Source of the DNA: Pseudochrobactrum sp. sp1633
GTDB taxonomy: Bacteria; Pseudomonadota; Alphaproteobacteria; Rhizobiales; Rhizobiaceae
DNA length: 64,000 nt
Assembly: GCF_030376605.1 (NCBI RefSeq)
Contig: NZ_JARRAE010000003.1
Coordinates: 186,001-250,000 of the forward strand
Direction: 5' to 3'
Shown here: positions 1 to 9,827 of the stretch, one piece after another
Layout of the letters: every line of letters begins with the position of its first letter
How positions within the stretch are numbered: the first letter of the stretch is position 1
Notes under the pieces: model-generated
Database searches by the model: none
What the model was told of the DNA's origin: nothing
The model's input: only the letters and a program-made list of their open reading frames with translations
Made by a program: the position numbers and the translations under genes

Positions 1-63
1 CCTTTTTTATTTGTCGGAGCCGGATATTGATCCGAGATAGTGCTCTCAGATATCCGGCACAGA

Positions 64-1356
64 TTATTTGCGTTTAGCAAGCGGTACGAAATCGCGCTGT
101 GCGTAGCCGGTATAAAGCTGACGCGGACGGCCAATTTTCTGCTGCGGATCTTCAACCATTTCCTTCCACTGGGCAACCCAGCCGATGGTACGGGCAACGG
201 CGAACAGAACAGTAAACATTTCTGTCGGGAAGCCGAGAGCCTTGAGAGTGATGCCGGAATAGAAGTCGATATTCGGATACAGCTTCTTCTCGATGAAATA
301 TTCATCGGTCAGAGCAATATTTTCCAGTTCCATTGCAACGTCGAGCAACGGATCATCTTTGATGCCGAGTTCGCCGAGAACTTCATGCGTGGTTTTCTGC
401 ATGATGCGGGCGCGCGGATCGTAGTTCTTGTAAACGCGGTGACCGAAGCCCATCAGACGGAACGGATCATTCTTGTCTTTTGCCTTGGCAATAAATTCAG
501 GAATACGATCAACCGAGCCGATTTCAGCCAGCATGTTCAATGCAGCTTCGTTGGCGCCGCCATGAGCAGGGCCCCAGAGGCAGGCAATACCGGCAGCGAT
601 ACAAGCAAATGGATTGGCACCCGAAGAACCGGCAAGACGCACAGTTGAAGTCGAGGCATTTTGTTCGTGATCAGCATGAAGAATAAAGATGCGGTCCATA
701 GCGCGTGCCAGAACCGGATTAACCTTATATTCTTCGCAAGGCACGGCAAAGCACATGCGCAGGAAGTTGGAAGCCAGATCAAGATCATTCTTCGGATAAA
801 CGAAAGGCTGACCGACATGATATTTATAGGCCATTGCGGCCAGTGTCGGCATTTTCGCCAGAAGGCGGATCGAGGCAACCATACGCTGATGCGGATCAGT
901 AATGTCGGTTGAGTCGTGGTAGAAGGCGGACATGGCGCCAACGCAGCCAACCATAATGGCCATCGGATGTGCATCACGGCGGAAGCCAGTGAAGAAGCGC
1001 GACATCTGCTCATGCACCATTGTGTGGCGGGTCACGCGGTAGTCAAAATCTGCTTTCTGGGTCTTGGTTGGCAATTCGCCGTAGAGAAGCAGGTAGCAGG
1101 TTTCAAGGAAATCGCCCTGTTCGGCGAGCTGTTCAATCGGATAGCCGCGATGCAGGAGAACGCCTTCATCACCATCAATATAAGTGATTTTGGATTCGCA
1201 GGAAGCGGTTGAAGTGAAACCAGGATCGTATGTGAAGGAATTTGTATTCTTGTAAAGCGGGCCGATTTCGACGACATCTGGTCCGATTGTACCTTTGCGG
1301 ACCGGCAATTCGGTCGAATTGCCATTTAGCGTGATTGTCGCTGTCGTATTAGACAT
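64..1356 (-). CDS. gltA: Citrate synthase (type II)
   Basis: Condenses oxaloacetate and acetyl-CoA to citrate, the entry step of the TCA cycle, in the cytoplasm. The 430-residue length fits the hexameric bacterial type II enzyme. Visible signatures are the GPAHGGAN segment with a catalytic His, the [13 protein letters not shown] segment with the second His and substrate-binding Arg, and the NIDFYSG segment carrying the catalytic Asp near the C-terminus. The frame stays open 19 codons further upstream, but I chose the ATG at 1356 because an AAGGAACC ribosome-binding site precedes it and the protein then begins MSNTTAT like rhizobial GltA. It follows gltX on the same strand, but a terminator and about 360 bases separate them, so it is probably transcribed alone. 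Family assignment is secure; the start is likely. Confidence 0.97.
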   Translation of the reverse strand: MSNTTATITLNGNSTELPVRKGTIGPDVVEIGPLYKNTNSFTYDPGFTSTASCESKITYIDGDEGVLLHRGYPIEQLAEQGDFLETCYLLLYGELPTKTQKADFDYRVTRHTMVHEQMSRFFTGFRRDAHPMAIMVGCVGAMSAFYHDSTDITDPHQRMVASIRLLAKMPTLAAMAYKYHVGQPFVYPKNDLDLASNFLRMCFAVPCEEYKVNPVLARAMDRIFILHADHEQNASTSTVRLAGSSGANPFACIAAGIACLWGPAHGGANEAALNMLAEIGSVDRIPEFIAKAKDKNDPFRLMGFGHRVYKNYDPRARIMQKTTHEVLGELGIKDDPLLDVAMELENIALTDEYFIEKKLYPNIDFYSGITLKALGFPTEMFTVLFAVARTIGWVAQWKEMVEDPQQKIGRPRQLYTGYAQRDFVPLAKRK

Positions 1357-1667
1357 ACTGGTTCCTTTCATCATCGCGCTCACTGCTCGTGGATAGCAGT
1401 AAATTTGGAGCATACTGCCGAAAACGGGTGTTTCGGTTTAGTCTTATGCATAGAAACATACAGTTAGGGTATTTTCACTGGCGCTGCCAGTTTGAAAAAT
1501 ACCCTAAGCCGGATCTCACTCAAAATTTATGATATTTCTGAATGATTGCCTGCAAAAATTCACGGCTCAAACTATCGTAATTATATCGCGTTGCAACGTA
1601 CAAATTTGACTTTGAATGTACAACTTTCTGTCAAGTCACCATTCTTACGACAGTTCGCTGTATGAGA
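1357..1667. other. gltA upstream region
   Basis: Non-coding stretch between the gltX terminator and gltA. On the minus strand a TATAAT hexamer (plus-strand 1580-1585) is a possible -10 box about 225 bases before the gltA start, but no well-spaced -35 box is obvious. A short CGTTGCAACG palindrome (1589-1598) and two near copies of ACGTACAA/ATGTACAA lie just upstream of it. Nothing here codes convincingly. Confidence 0.4.
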
Positions 1668-1707
1668 AAATCACAGTGCCGTGTTTCTGTTAGAAAACAC
1701 GGCACTG
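1668..1707 (-). terminator. gltX terminator
   Basis: A perfect 13-bp stem (1674-1686 with 1695-1707), loop of 8, starts 9 bases past the gltX stop. On the minus strand it is followed by TGATTTTC, a moderate U-tract. Fits a Rho-independent terminator for gltX. Confidence 0.75.
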
Positions 1708-1715
1708 AAGAGGTC

Positions 1716-3134
1716 TTAAATGGCCTGATCCTGAATGCGTCCGAGGGATTCTTCCCGCCCAAGCACAACAAGAACATCAAAGACACCCGGTGAGGTTGCA
1801 CGGCCGGTAAGGGCGGCGCGCAATGGCTGGGCAATCTTGCCAAGCTTCAGTCCGGTTGATTCTGCATGCGCACGCACAACAGCATCGAGCGCTTCCGCAG
1901 TCCATTCAGCAGCTGCAAGCTGCGGCAGGACGGCTTTGAGAATCGCGCGGCCTTCATCATTGAGCAGGCTTGCGGCCTTTTCATCCAGTGGCAGCGGGCG
2001 TGAGACGAACAGGAATTTCGCACCGTCTGCCAGTTCCACCAGCGTTTTGGCGCGGTCTTTAAGACCCGGCATCGCTGCAACAAGCTGTGCACGGCGTTCA
2101 TCGGTCATCAGAGCCTGCAGTTCTGCACCACCTTCAATATAAGGCAGAACATCAATCAACGCTTTGGTGAGCGTTTCTGAATCGCTGGCGCGGATATGAT
2201 GACCGTTGATGGCTTCCAGCTTCTGGAAGTCAAAACGTGATGCACCTTTGTTGATGTCTTTGGTATCAAACCATTCGATCATCTGGGCAATGGACATGAC
2301 TTCATCATCGCCGTGGCTCCAGCCAAGACGCACCAGATAGTTGCACAATGCCTCCGGCAGATAGCCCATGGCGCGGTAGGCCTCAACGCCGAGCGCACCG
2401 TGACGCTTGGAGAGCTTGGCACCATCTGCACCGTGGATCAGCGGGATATGGGACATTTTAGGCACATCCCAGCCCATCGCCTGATAAATAACAGTCTGGC
2501 GGGCAGCATTGGTCAGGTGGTCGTCACCGCGGATAATATGGGTAACGCCCATATCATGATCGTCTACCACAACCGCATGCATATAGGTTGGCGCACCGTC
2601 AGAACGCAGAATGATGAAATCATCAAGGTCTTTGTTCGGGAAACGCACATCGCCCTGCACATCATCATAGACAACGGTTTCGCCTGTCCGAGGCGCTTTA
2701 ATGCGGATAACCGGCTTCACACCTTCCGGTGCTTCCGACGGGTCGCGGTCACGCCAGCGTCCGTCATAACGCGGAGGGCGGCCTTCAGCGCGCGCAAGCT
2801 CACGCATTGCTTCCAGCTCTTCCTGCGAGGCGTAGCAATAATAAGCATTACCGGCTTTCACCAGTTGCTCTGCGACTTCACGGTGGCGCGGTGCACGTTC
2901 CCACTGAGAGATGGCATCGCCGTCCCAGTCAAGGCCAAGCCATGTCAGGCCTTCAAGAATTGCTGTCGTTGCGGCCTCTGTGGAGCGCTCGCGATCTGTA
3001 TCCTCAATGCGCAGCAGCATTTTGCCGCCGGTATGTTTGGAATAAAGCCAGTTAAACAGCGCTGTGCGGGCACCGCCGATATGCAGGTAGCCGGTCGGGG
3101 ATGGTGCAAAGCGGGTAATAACGGGTGATGACAT
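1716..3134 (-). CDS. gltX: Glutamyl-tRNA synthetase
   Basis: Charges tRNA with glutamate; in organisms without GlnRS a glutamyl-tRNA synthetase also misacylates tRNA-Gln for the GatCAB route. A 472-residue class I synthetase: the HIGH motif appears as YLHIGG near residue 17 and the KMSKS loop as KLSKRHGA near residue 240. The frame is open 41 codons further upstream, but the ATG at 3134 has a GGAG box and gives the canonical [15 protein letters not shown] start. It is divergent from comEC, with 256 bases between them. Rhizobiales often carry two gltX paralogues; only one is in this window, so which paralogue this is cannot be told. Confidence 0.96.
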   Translation of the reverse strand: MSSPVITRFAPSPTGYLHIGGARTALFNWLYSKHTGGKMLLRIEDTDRERSTEAATTAILEGLTWLGLDWDGDAISQWERAPRHREVAEQLVKAGNAYYCYASQEELEAMRELARAEGRPPRYDGRWRDRDPSEAPEGVKPVIRIKAPRTGETVVYDDVQGDVRFPNKDLDDFIILRSDGAPTYMHAVVVDDHDMGVTHIIRGDDHLTNAARQTVIYQAMGWDVPKMSHIPLIHGADGAKLSKRHGALGVEAYRAMGYLPEALCNYLVRLGWSHGDDEVMSIAQMIEWFDTKDINKGASRFDFQKLEAINGHHIRASDSETLTKALIDVLPYIEGGAELQALMTDERRAQLVAAMPGLKDRAKTLVELADGAKFLFVSRPLPLDEKAASLLNDEGRAILKAVLPQLAAAEWTAEALDAVVRAHAESTGLKLGKIAQPLRAALTGRATSPGVFDVLVVLGREESLGRIQDQAI

Positions 3135-3390
3135 CGGTCGCTCCGTATCTGCGGTCAGGTTACAAAATCGTGCTCTTATATCCGAATATATTCGCAAAAG
3201 AATGTAATTTGCCGCCTCTCGATTTCTTGTGCTGTTCATGTAGCATAGGCAGCACAACGTGCAAGACTTTAGCCAATGATCAGAACACAGAACTGGGGTT
3301 TATAGCGATAAAACGCAAGATTCCTGCGTTTTAGGGGCTGATTTAAGGTGATGTTTTGCGGCTGTCAGGTGCGGGGGCAATTCAGACAGC

Positions 3391-5844
3391 ATGACCAATG
3401 GGAGCAATGATGAATACCGCCATCAGCGGCGTGATACTGAGTCCCGACCAGATCATGGCGGGACTGAGATTGCAGCTATTCGTCTGGCCGGACGTGCAGG
3501 ATTGAGCCCGGAGCAAGTTATGCTCGGGTTGCAGCAAGACTTAGTGGCAGAGACGGCTCCTGCAAACACAGCTTTCACCGCTGAGGTTGAATCTGCACTG
3601 CCGGTCAGGCTCTCATTGCGGGAGCATTGGCAAAATACGTGTGAAAATATCCGGAATGCCTTACTGCTTGAATATGAGCGCGGCACGGTTTTCCTGCTGT
3701 TTGCCGTTGCTGCCGGAACGGGCGCGGTACATTATTTCGCACTCACGGCGGAGCCTTACTGGGCGGAACTGGCTGTGCCTGCCTTTTTATTTGGCTGGCT
3801 GTGGTTTTTGCTGCGCGACACACTTGTTCGCCGTGTCGGACTTATTTTGATACTGGCCTTTGTCGCGGGTATGGCGACAGCGAAATGGGAGACGCAGCGC
3901 TATGCCACGCAAATGCTGGGCAGCAGCGTTTCAACAGTTCTGACCGCGCGGATTGTTTCACTGGAGCAGGAGGCAGACAGCAATGGCAAGGCTGGTCGCT
4001 GGCGGATTATCGCTGATGTGCTGGCAACGGAGAAGCCGCATTTGCGTTATGCGCCGCAGCGCTTGCGGCTTTCAGCACGCGATTTGCCTGCCATGACAGA
4101 AACGGGTTCTGTAATCAAAGGTGCCGTGCGCTTGCGCCCTCATGGCGGGCCGGTACGTTCCGGTCAGTATGATTTTGCATTTCATGGCTATTTTCGGGGT
4201 GTCGGCGGTAACGGCTTTTATCTGGGTATACCCAAAATAGCAGATGCTTTGCCTGCAAATTTGACGGAGGGCAGGCATTGGTCTGCTCATATTGCTGCCG
4301 CTGTCGGACAATTGCGGGCGATTATTGGCGGCCGGATTATGCAGGCCTTGCCGGAAGAGGAAGGGGCAATTGCTGCCGCGCTGATTTCAGGCCAGCGTGC
4401 GGGGATCAGTGAAGATACAAATGAAGCTCTGCGTATTGCAGGGCTGGCACATATCCTCTCGATTTCCGGACTGCATCTGGCGCTTGCAGCCGGCATTGTT
4501 ATGGTCAGTGTGCGGGGCTTTGCAGGATTGTTCCCGTCTTTATCGCTTTATTATCCGGTAAAGAAAATCGCAGCACTAATCTCTCTGTTCTCTTCCGGGT
4601 TTTATCTCGCTTTATCGGGAGCGGATGTTGCAGCGCAGCGCAGCTTTATCATGCTGGCGGTTATGTTATGCGCTGTTATACTGGACCGGCAGGCGCTGAC
4701 AATGCGCAATCTGGCGATTGCCGCTCTGTTCAGTATAGTCTTAACGCCCCATGAAATTTTAGGCCCAAGTTTTCAGATGTCTTACTCTGCGACCGGCGCT
4801 TTGATTGCCGGATTTGCATGGGTAAAATTACGCAAAAGACGCAAAGAAGCCAAAGCAGAAAGACACACGGGTTTAGGCAATAAAATCCGGCAGTTTCTGA
4901 TCGGTATTGTTGCAACATCCCTGTTAGCCGGTACTGCCAGTGGACTCTATGCAGCATTCCATTTTAACAATATGGCTCCGCTTGGCATGCTGGGTAATGC
5001 ACTGGCATTGCCTGTAATATCCCTATTGATAATGCCCTTTGCAGTTATAACACTATTGCTGATGCCCATTGGTCTGGAATGGTTGCCATTGCAGGTCATG
5101 GGTAAGGGGATTGAGCTCGTAAAGTGGATCGCGCATTACGTTGCGGGACTATCGCCGGACCTTATTCCGGGATTATTGCCTGCGCCGGTTATGTTGCTTT
5201 GGACGCTCGCCATGCTGAGCGCGCTGATCCTGACCAGTCATTTACGCGCCGTTTCTCTGGTTTTTCTCGGAGCAGGAGGCATAGCGCTGATGGCAGCGCC
5301 TTTGCCTGATATTATAATCTCTGAAGATGCCAAACTGGTCGCGATACGGCAGAATAATATTATCTATGTTAATCGTGAGCGGCCTTCAGCCTTTACAATT
5401 GAGAACTGGCGTAAGGCCTACGGGGTCACAGAGATCAGAACACCGGAGACTTTTACTACGGAAAATCCGGAGGGCTTTATCTGCGAGGACGGGTTGTGCA
5501 GCTATGATTTTGCCGATGGTCGTGTGCTGGCCTATGCGGAAAGTGCGCAGGCCACAGAGATCGCATGTGCTATCGGGGATATTGTGATTTCAGCTTATGC
5601 GAGTGATGTGCTCTGCGGTGCGACCCGTGAAACCGGAGACGCGGGCATTGCGACTGCTCCGCAACCGCTTGTTGTTAGCCGTCAGCAATTGGCTTTAAAG
5701 GGCGTTGCAGAAATTTATCTTGCATCACGAGAGCAGAGCGCGAAACCTGCGAGCATTGTCCATGCAATCGGAGAGCCTCAGCGCCCCTGGCATTTATACC
5801 GTTTATATTCCCGCGCCGCCCGCAATCTTGCCGAAAGAAACTAG
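3391..5844 (+). CDS. comEC: ComEC/Rec2-family DNA-uptake channel protein
   Basis: Predicted inner-membrane channel for single-stranded DNA in natural transformation. The 817 residues contain an N-terminal membrane region (about 100-160), a soluble DUF4131-like segment, and the Competence domain with the signature AALISGQRAGI followed by HILSISGLHLALAAGI and about eight further membrane helices. The C-terminal ~190 residues occupy the place of the metallo-beta-lactamase domain, but I see no HxHxDH metal motif, so that part looks degenerate, as in other alphaproteobacterial forms. The start is uncertain: residues 1-37 have a shadow-like composition, and a 32-codon frame with a better ribosome-binding site (3407-3505) overlaps them. 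The true start may be the ATG near 3519. Function in transformation is inferred from family only. Confidence 0.88.
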   Translation: MTNGSNDEYRHQRRDTESRPDHGGTEIAAIRLAGRAGLSPEQVMLGLQQDLVAETAPANTAFTAEVESALPVRLSLREHWQNTCENIRNALLLEYERGTVFLLFAVAAGTGAVHYFALTAEPYWAELAVPAFLFGWLWFLLRDTLVRRVGLILILAFVAGMATAKWETQRYATQMLGSSVSTVLTARIVSLEQEADSNGKAGRWRIIADVLATEKPHLRYAPQRLRLSARDLPAMTETGSVIKGAVRLRPHGGPVRSGQYDFAFHGYFRGVGGNGFYLGIPKIADALPANLTEGRHWSAHIAAAVGQLRAIIGGRIMQALPEEEGAIAAALISGQRAGISEDTNEALRIAGLAHILSISGLHLALAAGIVMVSVRGFAGLFPSLSLYYPVKKIAALISLFSSGFYLALSGADVAAQRSFIMLAVMLCAVILDRQALTMRNLAIAALFSIVLTPHEILGPSFQMSYSATGALIAGFAWVKLRKRRKEAKAERHTGLGNKIRQFLIGIVATSLLAGTASGLYAAFHFNNMAPLGMLGNALALPVISLLIMPFAVITLLLMPIGLEWLPLQVMGKGIELVKWIAHYVAGLSPDLIPGLLPAPVMLLWTLAMLSALILTSHLRAVSLVFLGAGGIALMAAPLPDIIISEDAKLVAIRQNNIIYVNRERPSAFTIENWRKAYGVTEIRTPETFTTENPEGFICEDGLCSYDFADGRVLAYAESAQATEIACAIGDIVISAYASDVLCGATRETGDAGIATAPQPLVVSRQQLALKGVAEIYLASREQSAKPASIVHAIGEPQRPWHLYRLYSRAARNLAERN

Positions 5845-6148
5845 GCCGCACGATGCCAAATGAGGGTGCGCAGGCGAATGGATGACTAAGTGTAGATCGC
5901 GCATGAAACGGAACCTGCGAAATCTGTCCTTAAGCCAGATCGCAAAGCAGTTTTTGACGCTTTAATTGGTCTTATAGCTTGAACTGAACTTATAAATTTG
6001 GCCTGCTCGGATGTTTGTATTTGGGCAGGCAAAACGTGTTTAAACACTCACTCTCAGGGGCATTCTCCGCATCTCATCCTGACCCAAGTCTGATCGCTAA
6101 TATACAATCAGCCCTGAGTTTAAACAGTTTGAGCGCGCAGGCGTGGTT
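5845..6148. other. comEC-lexA convergent spacer
   Basis: Lies between two converging genes. It holds a weak inverted repeat, GCCTGC (6001-6006) with GCAGGC (6025-6030), which on the minus strand is followed by CAAATTTATA and could end lexA transcription. No U-rich terminator for comEC is evident and no reading frame here looks real. Confidence 0.35.
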
Positions 6149-6868
6149 TCAGTACCGGCGTACCAGACCAACCAGTTTACCCTGAACCCGAACACGGTCT
6201 GGACCAAAAATACGTGTTTCATAAGCCGGATTAGCCGCTTCAAGTGCAATGGAAGCACCTTTGCGGCGAAACCGCTTCAGTGTTGCTTCTTCATCATCGA
6301 CCAGAGCGACAACGATTTCACCGGCATTGGCTGTGTCACCACGGCGGATGATAACCGTATCTCCGTCAAGGATACCGGCTTCGATCATCGAGTCGCCTTT
6401 GACTTCCAGCGCATAGTGCTCGCCGCTGCCAAGCATTTCCGGCGGCAGGGTGATCATATGGGTTTGCGACTGGATAGCGGAAATCGGCACACCGGCGGCA
6501 ATCCGTCCCATAACAGGAACACTGATACCGGCCGAAACTTCGGCTTCAGCCGCCGCAGGCTTTTTCGGAAGATCTGTGATGTTCTTTTTGCCCAGATCGC
6601 CTTCAATCACACTTGGGGAGAATTTTTTCTGGCTGTTGAGACCCGGAGCAATTGAGTCGGGCAGGCGGATAACTTCCAGCGCGCGCGCTCTGTTTGGCAG
6701 ACGACGAATAAAGCCGCGCTCTTCCAAGGCAGTGATCAGGCGGTGAATACCGGATTTCGAGGCCAGATTGAGCGCCTCTTTCATTTCATCAAATGAAGGA
6801 GGAATGCCGCTTTCTTTCAGGCGGTCATGGATAAACAGCAATAATTCATGTTGTTTACGCGTCAGCAT
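6149..6868 (-). CDS. lexA: LexA SOS repressor / autoprotease
   Basis: Represses DNA-damage genes and is inactivated by RecA-stimulated self-cleavage. The 239 residues have an N-terminal winged helix-turn-helix (about 1-65), a long rhizobial-type linker (70-115), and an S24 peptidase domain: cleavage site Ala125-Gly126 in GRIAAGVP, catalytic Ser160 in [10 protein letters not shown] and Lys198 in EEATLKRF. The start at 6868 is chosen because [10 protein letters not shown] is the standard N-terminus; the frame is open 12 codons upstream. A GTTC-N7-GTTC operator lies about 150 bases upstream, implying autoregulation. It follows moeA on the same strand after a 412-base spacer, so it is a separate transcription unit. 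Confidence 0.97.
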   Translation of the reverse strand: MLTRKQHELLLFIHDRLKESGIPPSFDEMKEALNLASKSGIHRLITALEERGFIRRLPNRARALEVIRLPDSIAPGLNSQKKFSPSVIEGDLGKKNITDLPKKPAAAEAEVSAGISVPVMGRIAAGVPISAIQSQTHMITLPPEMLGSGEHYALEVKGDSMIEAGILDGDTVIIRRGDTANAGEIVVALVDDEEATLKRFRRKGASIALEAANPAYETRIFGPDRVRVQGKLVGLVRRY

Positions 6869-7019
6869 TATACGCTCCCAAAGCCTTGAACATAAATGCC
6901 GCAATCTCCTTTGAAATCACAGCAAATATAGCCATCGTGCACATTAAACACAAAACCGTTTGCACGGGACACGGTTGCGAGAATCAATATTTAAAACAAA
7001 CCCAGAACGAACCCTATAT

Positions 7020-7034
7020 GTTCCAGTATTGTTC
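7020..7034. promoter_or_regulatory. LexA operator (alphaproteobacterial SOS box)
   Basis: The 15 bases read GTTC, seven bases, GTTC: an exact match to the direct-repeat SOS box known for alphaproteobacterial LexA. It lies 152 bases upstream of the lexA start codon. Two further GAAC tetramers lie side by side at 7005-7012 but without the seven-base spacing. Confidence 0.85.
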
Positions 7035-7221
7035 CGCAAGGCTATAAAAGGGAATAATCTGAAGATACGGTGCTGCACTGCCGGATATGGCGTTTCATCC
7101 TATGCGACATGCCTGCTGAGAATAATTTAACCAGCGGCATAGCACGGCATCAACCGTAGATAGCTGATTGCGAAAAGCACCAGAGCGGTTCCGGCTAATA
7201 TTAAATCGGTGAAACCGCCCT

Positions 7222-7282
7222 AACTATTTGTTTTGACGAAAATCTTGTTCGAAACTGTTTCACACTTTTCGGGATACGCTCT
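7222..7282. repeat. Palindromic intergenic repeat, copy A1
   Basis: Read on the minus strand it begins AGAGCGTATCCCGAAAAGTG and runs about 60 bases into AAAACAAATAGTT. The copy at 24108-24172 aligns along almost its whole length. It abuts the moeA stop codon at 7281-7283. It resembles the RIME-type intergenic elements described in rhizobia; the exact family name is inferred. Confidence 0.75.
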
Positions 7283-8501
7283 AGCGTATCATCAACACCT
7301 GACAGTGATCGCCGGTTTGTGCAGCTTCTGCAAAGGGCTCTCTGATGAGCAATGCATCGGCGCGGGTAATGACGGTTAACATGGAAGAATCCTGCACTGG
7401 TAAAGGTGTTGCCAGCAGTTCGCCTGCACTGTCACGGGTCAGAGTAGCGCGGATATAATCCCGCCGGTTTCCATTGGCTGGCAAGCTTTGAGCCAGTTTA
7501 GCACCGGCAATATGTGTGGCGGGTGTTTTGCCTGCCATACGGGCAACCAATGGTGCGAGAAACACATAAGAGCAGACAAGGCTGGAGACCGGATTACCCG
7601 GCAAGCCCAGAACCAGCAGGGGGGATTTATCTCCCCGCAACAGCTGGCCGAACATGAGTGGTTTGCCCGGTCGCATAGCGATTTTGTAGAAGCTTAAATC
7701 CACACCACAATTAATCAGCGCTTTATGCACCAGATCGTGATCACCCACCGATGCGCCGCCCAGCGTGACCAGAATATCAGCATCGGAGTTCGCTATTTTG
7801 CGGACGGCTTGTTCAATCTGCGCGAGGTCGTCCGAAACAATGCCCATATCAGTTGCTGTGCCGCCATTGCGGCGCACAATTTCTGCAACGCCATAGCTGT
7901 TGGAGCTGACAATCTGATCGGCCGCAGGTTGTGTTCCCGCAGGCACAAGTTCATTTCCCGTGGCAAGAATGGCCGTCTGAGGGCGTTTATAGACCTGCAC
8001 TTGCGCATGGCCGGAAGCCGCTGCGAGTGAAAGCGAAGCCGGATCAAGAATATGGCCGGTTTGCAATAGGCATTCACCATCGCGAAAATCCAAACCACTA
8101 AGGCGGATATGGCGGGCTTTTTCCACATCTTGCAGCAGAGTGACCAGGCCATTTTCCTGCTGCGTGTTTTCCTGAATGACGACAGTATCAGCTCCGGCTG
8201 GCAATGGTGCACCAGTAAAAATGCGCACTGCCTCACCGGATTTGACCGTGCCACTGAAGCCTTGGCCTGCTGCGGATTCGCCGATAATTTTCAGCGTAAC
8301 GGGAAGTTGTTCAGCGTCCGCAAAGCGAATGGCGTAGCCGTCCATAGCGGATGCATCAAATGGCGGCTGATTGAATGAGGCAAAGATTGAGGTGGCGAGG
8401 ATGCGATCACCCGCTTCATGAAGGGCAACCATCTCATGGCCGGAAGGCATTTTATCCGCAAGCAAAAGGCGCAGTGCTTCGTCAACGGGTAACAATGCCA
8501 T
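7281..8501 (-). CDS. moeA: Molybdopterin molybdenumtransferase MoeA
   Basis: Inserts molybdate into adenylated molybdopterin, the last common step of molybdenum cofactor synthesis. A full-length 406-residue MoeA: FDASAMDGYAIR near residue 50, the FTGAPLPAGADTVV segment, ILATGNELV in the MogA-like domain, LGGASVGDHD, the MRPGKP motif and GLPGNPVSS. The C-terminal beta-barrel domain is intact. A GGGAGAG box supports the ATG at 8501. It is the last gene of a minus-strand run trpD-trpC-moaC-moeA with short gaps (47 bases after moaC), so it is probably co-transcribed with tryptophan genes. Other cofactor genes (moaA, mobA, mobB) are about 50 kb away in this window; moaD, moaE and moaB/mog are not seen. 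Confidence 0.96.
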   Translation of the reverse strand: MALLPVDEALRLLLADKMPSGHEMVALHEAGDRILATSIFASFNQPPFDASAMDGYAIRFADAEQLPVTLKIIGESAAGQGFSGTVKSGEAVRIFTGAPLPAGADTVVIQENTQQENGLVTLLQDVEKARHIRLSGLDFRDGECLLQTGHILDPASLSLAAASGHAQVQVYKRPQTAILATGNELVPAGTQPAADQIVSSNSYGVAEIVRRNGGTATDMGIVSDDLAQIEQAVRKIANSDADILVTLGGASVGDHDLVHKALINCGVDLSFYKIAMRPGKPLMFGQLLRGDKSPLLVLGLPGNPVSSLVCSYVFLAPLVARMAGKTPATHIAGAKLAQSLPANGNRRDYIRATLTRDSAGELLATPLPVQDSSMLTVITRADALLIREPFAEAAQTGDHCQVLMIR

Positions 8502-8548
8502 GAACTCTCTCCCGTAAAACCGGTCAGGATAATTTGTCAGAATGGGGT

Positions 8549-9025
8549 TTAAGAACGCTGCCAGTCACCGGACTTGCCGCCGGTTTTACTGTCGACTGCG
8601 ATATTGCTGATGATCATGCCCTTATCAGCAGCTTTTGCCATATCATAAATTGTCAGGCAGGCGACGGAGACAGCAGTGAGCGCCTCCATTTCCACGCCAG
8701 TTTTACCGGTCAGTTTAACCGTGGCGCTGACGCGCAAGCCCGGCAAGGTTTCATCCGGCTCAATCTCGACTGAGACTTTACTCAGCATCAGCGGATGACA
8801 GAGCGGAATGAGATCAGATGTTTTTTTGGCTGCCATAATACCGGCAAGGCGTGCCGTGCCGATTACATCGCCTTTGGCTGCATTACCGGAAAGGATCAGC
8901 TCAAGCGTCTGCTTTTGCATGATGACACAGCCCGAGGCCGCGGCAATGCGCACAGTCTCGGCTTTATCGCCGACATCGACCATATTCGCAGCGCCGCTTT
9001 CATCGAGATGTGTCAATTTGCTCAT
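8549..9025 (-). CDS. moaC: Cyclic pyranopterin monophosphate synthase MoaC
   Basis: Converts the MoaA product, 3',8-cyclo-GTP, into cyclic pyranopterin monophosphate, the first stable precursor of molybdenum cofactor. The 158-residue length is typical. Seen are [16 protein letters not shown] at the N-terminus, [13 protein letters not shown] with conserved Lys and His, [13 protein letters not shown], and [13 protein letters not shown] carrying the conserved Asp and Lys of the active site. It starts 3 bases after the trpC stop codon, so it is translationally close-coupled to trpC. The mix of tryptophan and cofactor genes is a familiar rhizobial arrangement; no metabolic link between the two is implied. 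Confidence 0.96.
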   Translation of the reverse strand: MSKLTHLDESGAANMVDVGDKAETVRIAAASGCVIMQKQTLELILSGNAAKGDVIGTARLAGIMAAKKTSDLIPLCHPLMLSKVSVEIEPDETLPGLRVSATVKLTGKTGVEMEALTAVSVACLTIYDMAKAADKGMIISNIAVDSKTGGKSGDWQRS

Positions 9026-9028
9026 GAT

Positions 9029-9826
9029 TTATTCCGCACCGGTCAGCAATTTGTGTGTGGCAGCGGTCACATCCTGCTGGCGCATCAAGCTCTCGCCGAT
9101 CAGGAATGTGGAAATACCGGATTTTTGCAGGCGCAGGCAATCATCATGAGTGAAAATACCACTTTCACCAACCAGCAGCCGGTCATCCGGCACCATAGTT
9201 GCCAGACGCTCAGAAACTGCAAGATCGACTTCGAAAGTACGCAAATTACGGTTGTTGATGCCGACCAAACGGGAAGAGAGTTTCAGTGCCCGTTCCATTT
9301 CAGCCTCATCATGCACTTCAATCAATGCATCCATGCCGAGTGAAAGTGCGGTTTCTTCCAGCTCTTTCGCCATTGCATCATCAACGCTCGCCATAATGAT
9401 GAGAATGCAGTCAGCACCCCAATGGCGGGCTTCATAAACCTGATACGGATCGAACAGGAAATCTTTACGCAATGCAGGAAGGGAACAAGCCGCACGCGCC
9501 TGCTGCAAAAATTCCGGTGCGCCCTGAAAGCTTGGTGTGTCGGTGAGCACAGAAAGACAGGCCGCGCCGCCATCTTCATAGGCTTTTGCCAATGCGGGCG
9601 GGTTGAAATCCGGACGGATCAGACCTTTTGACGGGCTGGCTTTTTTGATCTCGGCAATCAGACCGAAAGTGCCGGCTTGCTGTTTTGTTTCCAGTGCCTT
9701 GAGAAAACCACGGGCAGGCGGCTGATCCGCTGCTGCCTTTTTCACTTCACTTAGTGGCAGGCGTACCTTGGCTTCAGCAATTTCAACAAGCTTATAGGTT
9801 TCGATCTTTTTCAGAATATCGGTCAT
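9029..9826 (-). CDS. trpC: Indole-3-glycerol-phosphate synthase
   Basis: Closes the indole ring from CdRP, the fourth dedicated tryptophan step. A single-domain TIM barrel of 265 residues, not fused to TrpF. Motifs: [12 protein letters not shown] with the catalytic Lys, [21 protein letters not shown] with the next catalytic Lys, [27 protein letters not shown] and LVGESGIF. The frame is open 11 codons upstream, but the ATG at 9826 sits one base after the trpD stop and gives MTDILKKIE, the usual start. Transcribed with trpD upstream and moaC downstream. trpE/G, trpF, trpB and trpA are not in this window. Confidence 0.97.
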   Translation of the reverse strand: MTDILKKIETYKLVEIAEAKVRLPLSEVKKAAADQPPARGFLKALETKQQAGTFGLIAEIKKASPSKGLIRPDFNPPALAKAYEDGGAACLSVLTDTPSFQGAPEFLQQARAACSLPALRKDFLFDPYQVYEARHWGADCILIIMASVDDAMAKELEETALSLGMDALIEVHDEAEMERALKLSSRLVGINNRNLRTFEVDLAVSERLATMVPDDRLLVGESGIFTHDDCLRLQKSGISTFLIGESLMRQQDVTAATHKLLTGAE

Positions 9827-9827
9827 A

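Noticed and set aside
19-58. Inverted repeat GCCGGATAT/ATATCCGGC after gltA
   Set aside because: The 22-base loop and the lack of a T-run on the gltA strand make it a poor terminator; left unassigned.
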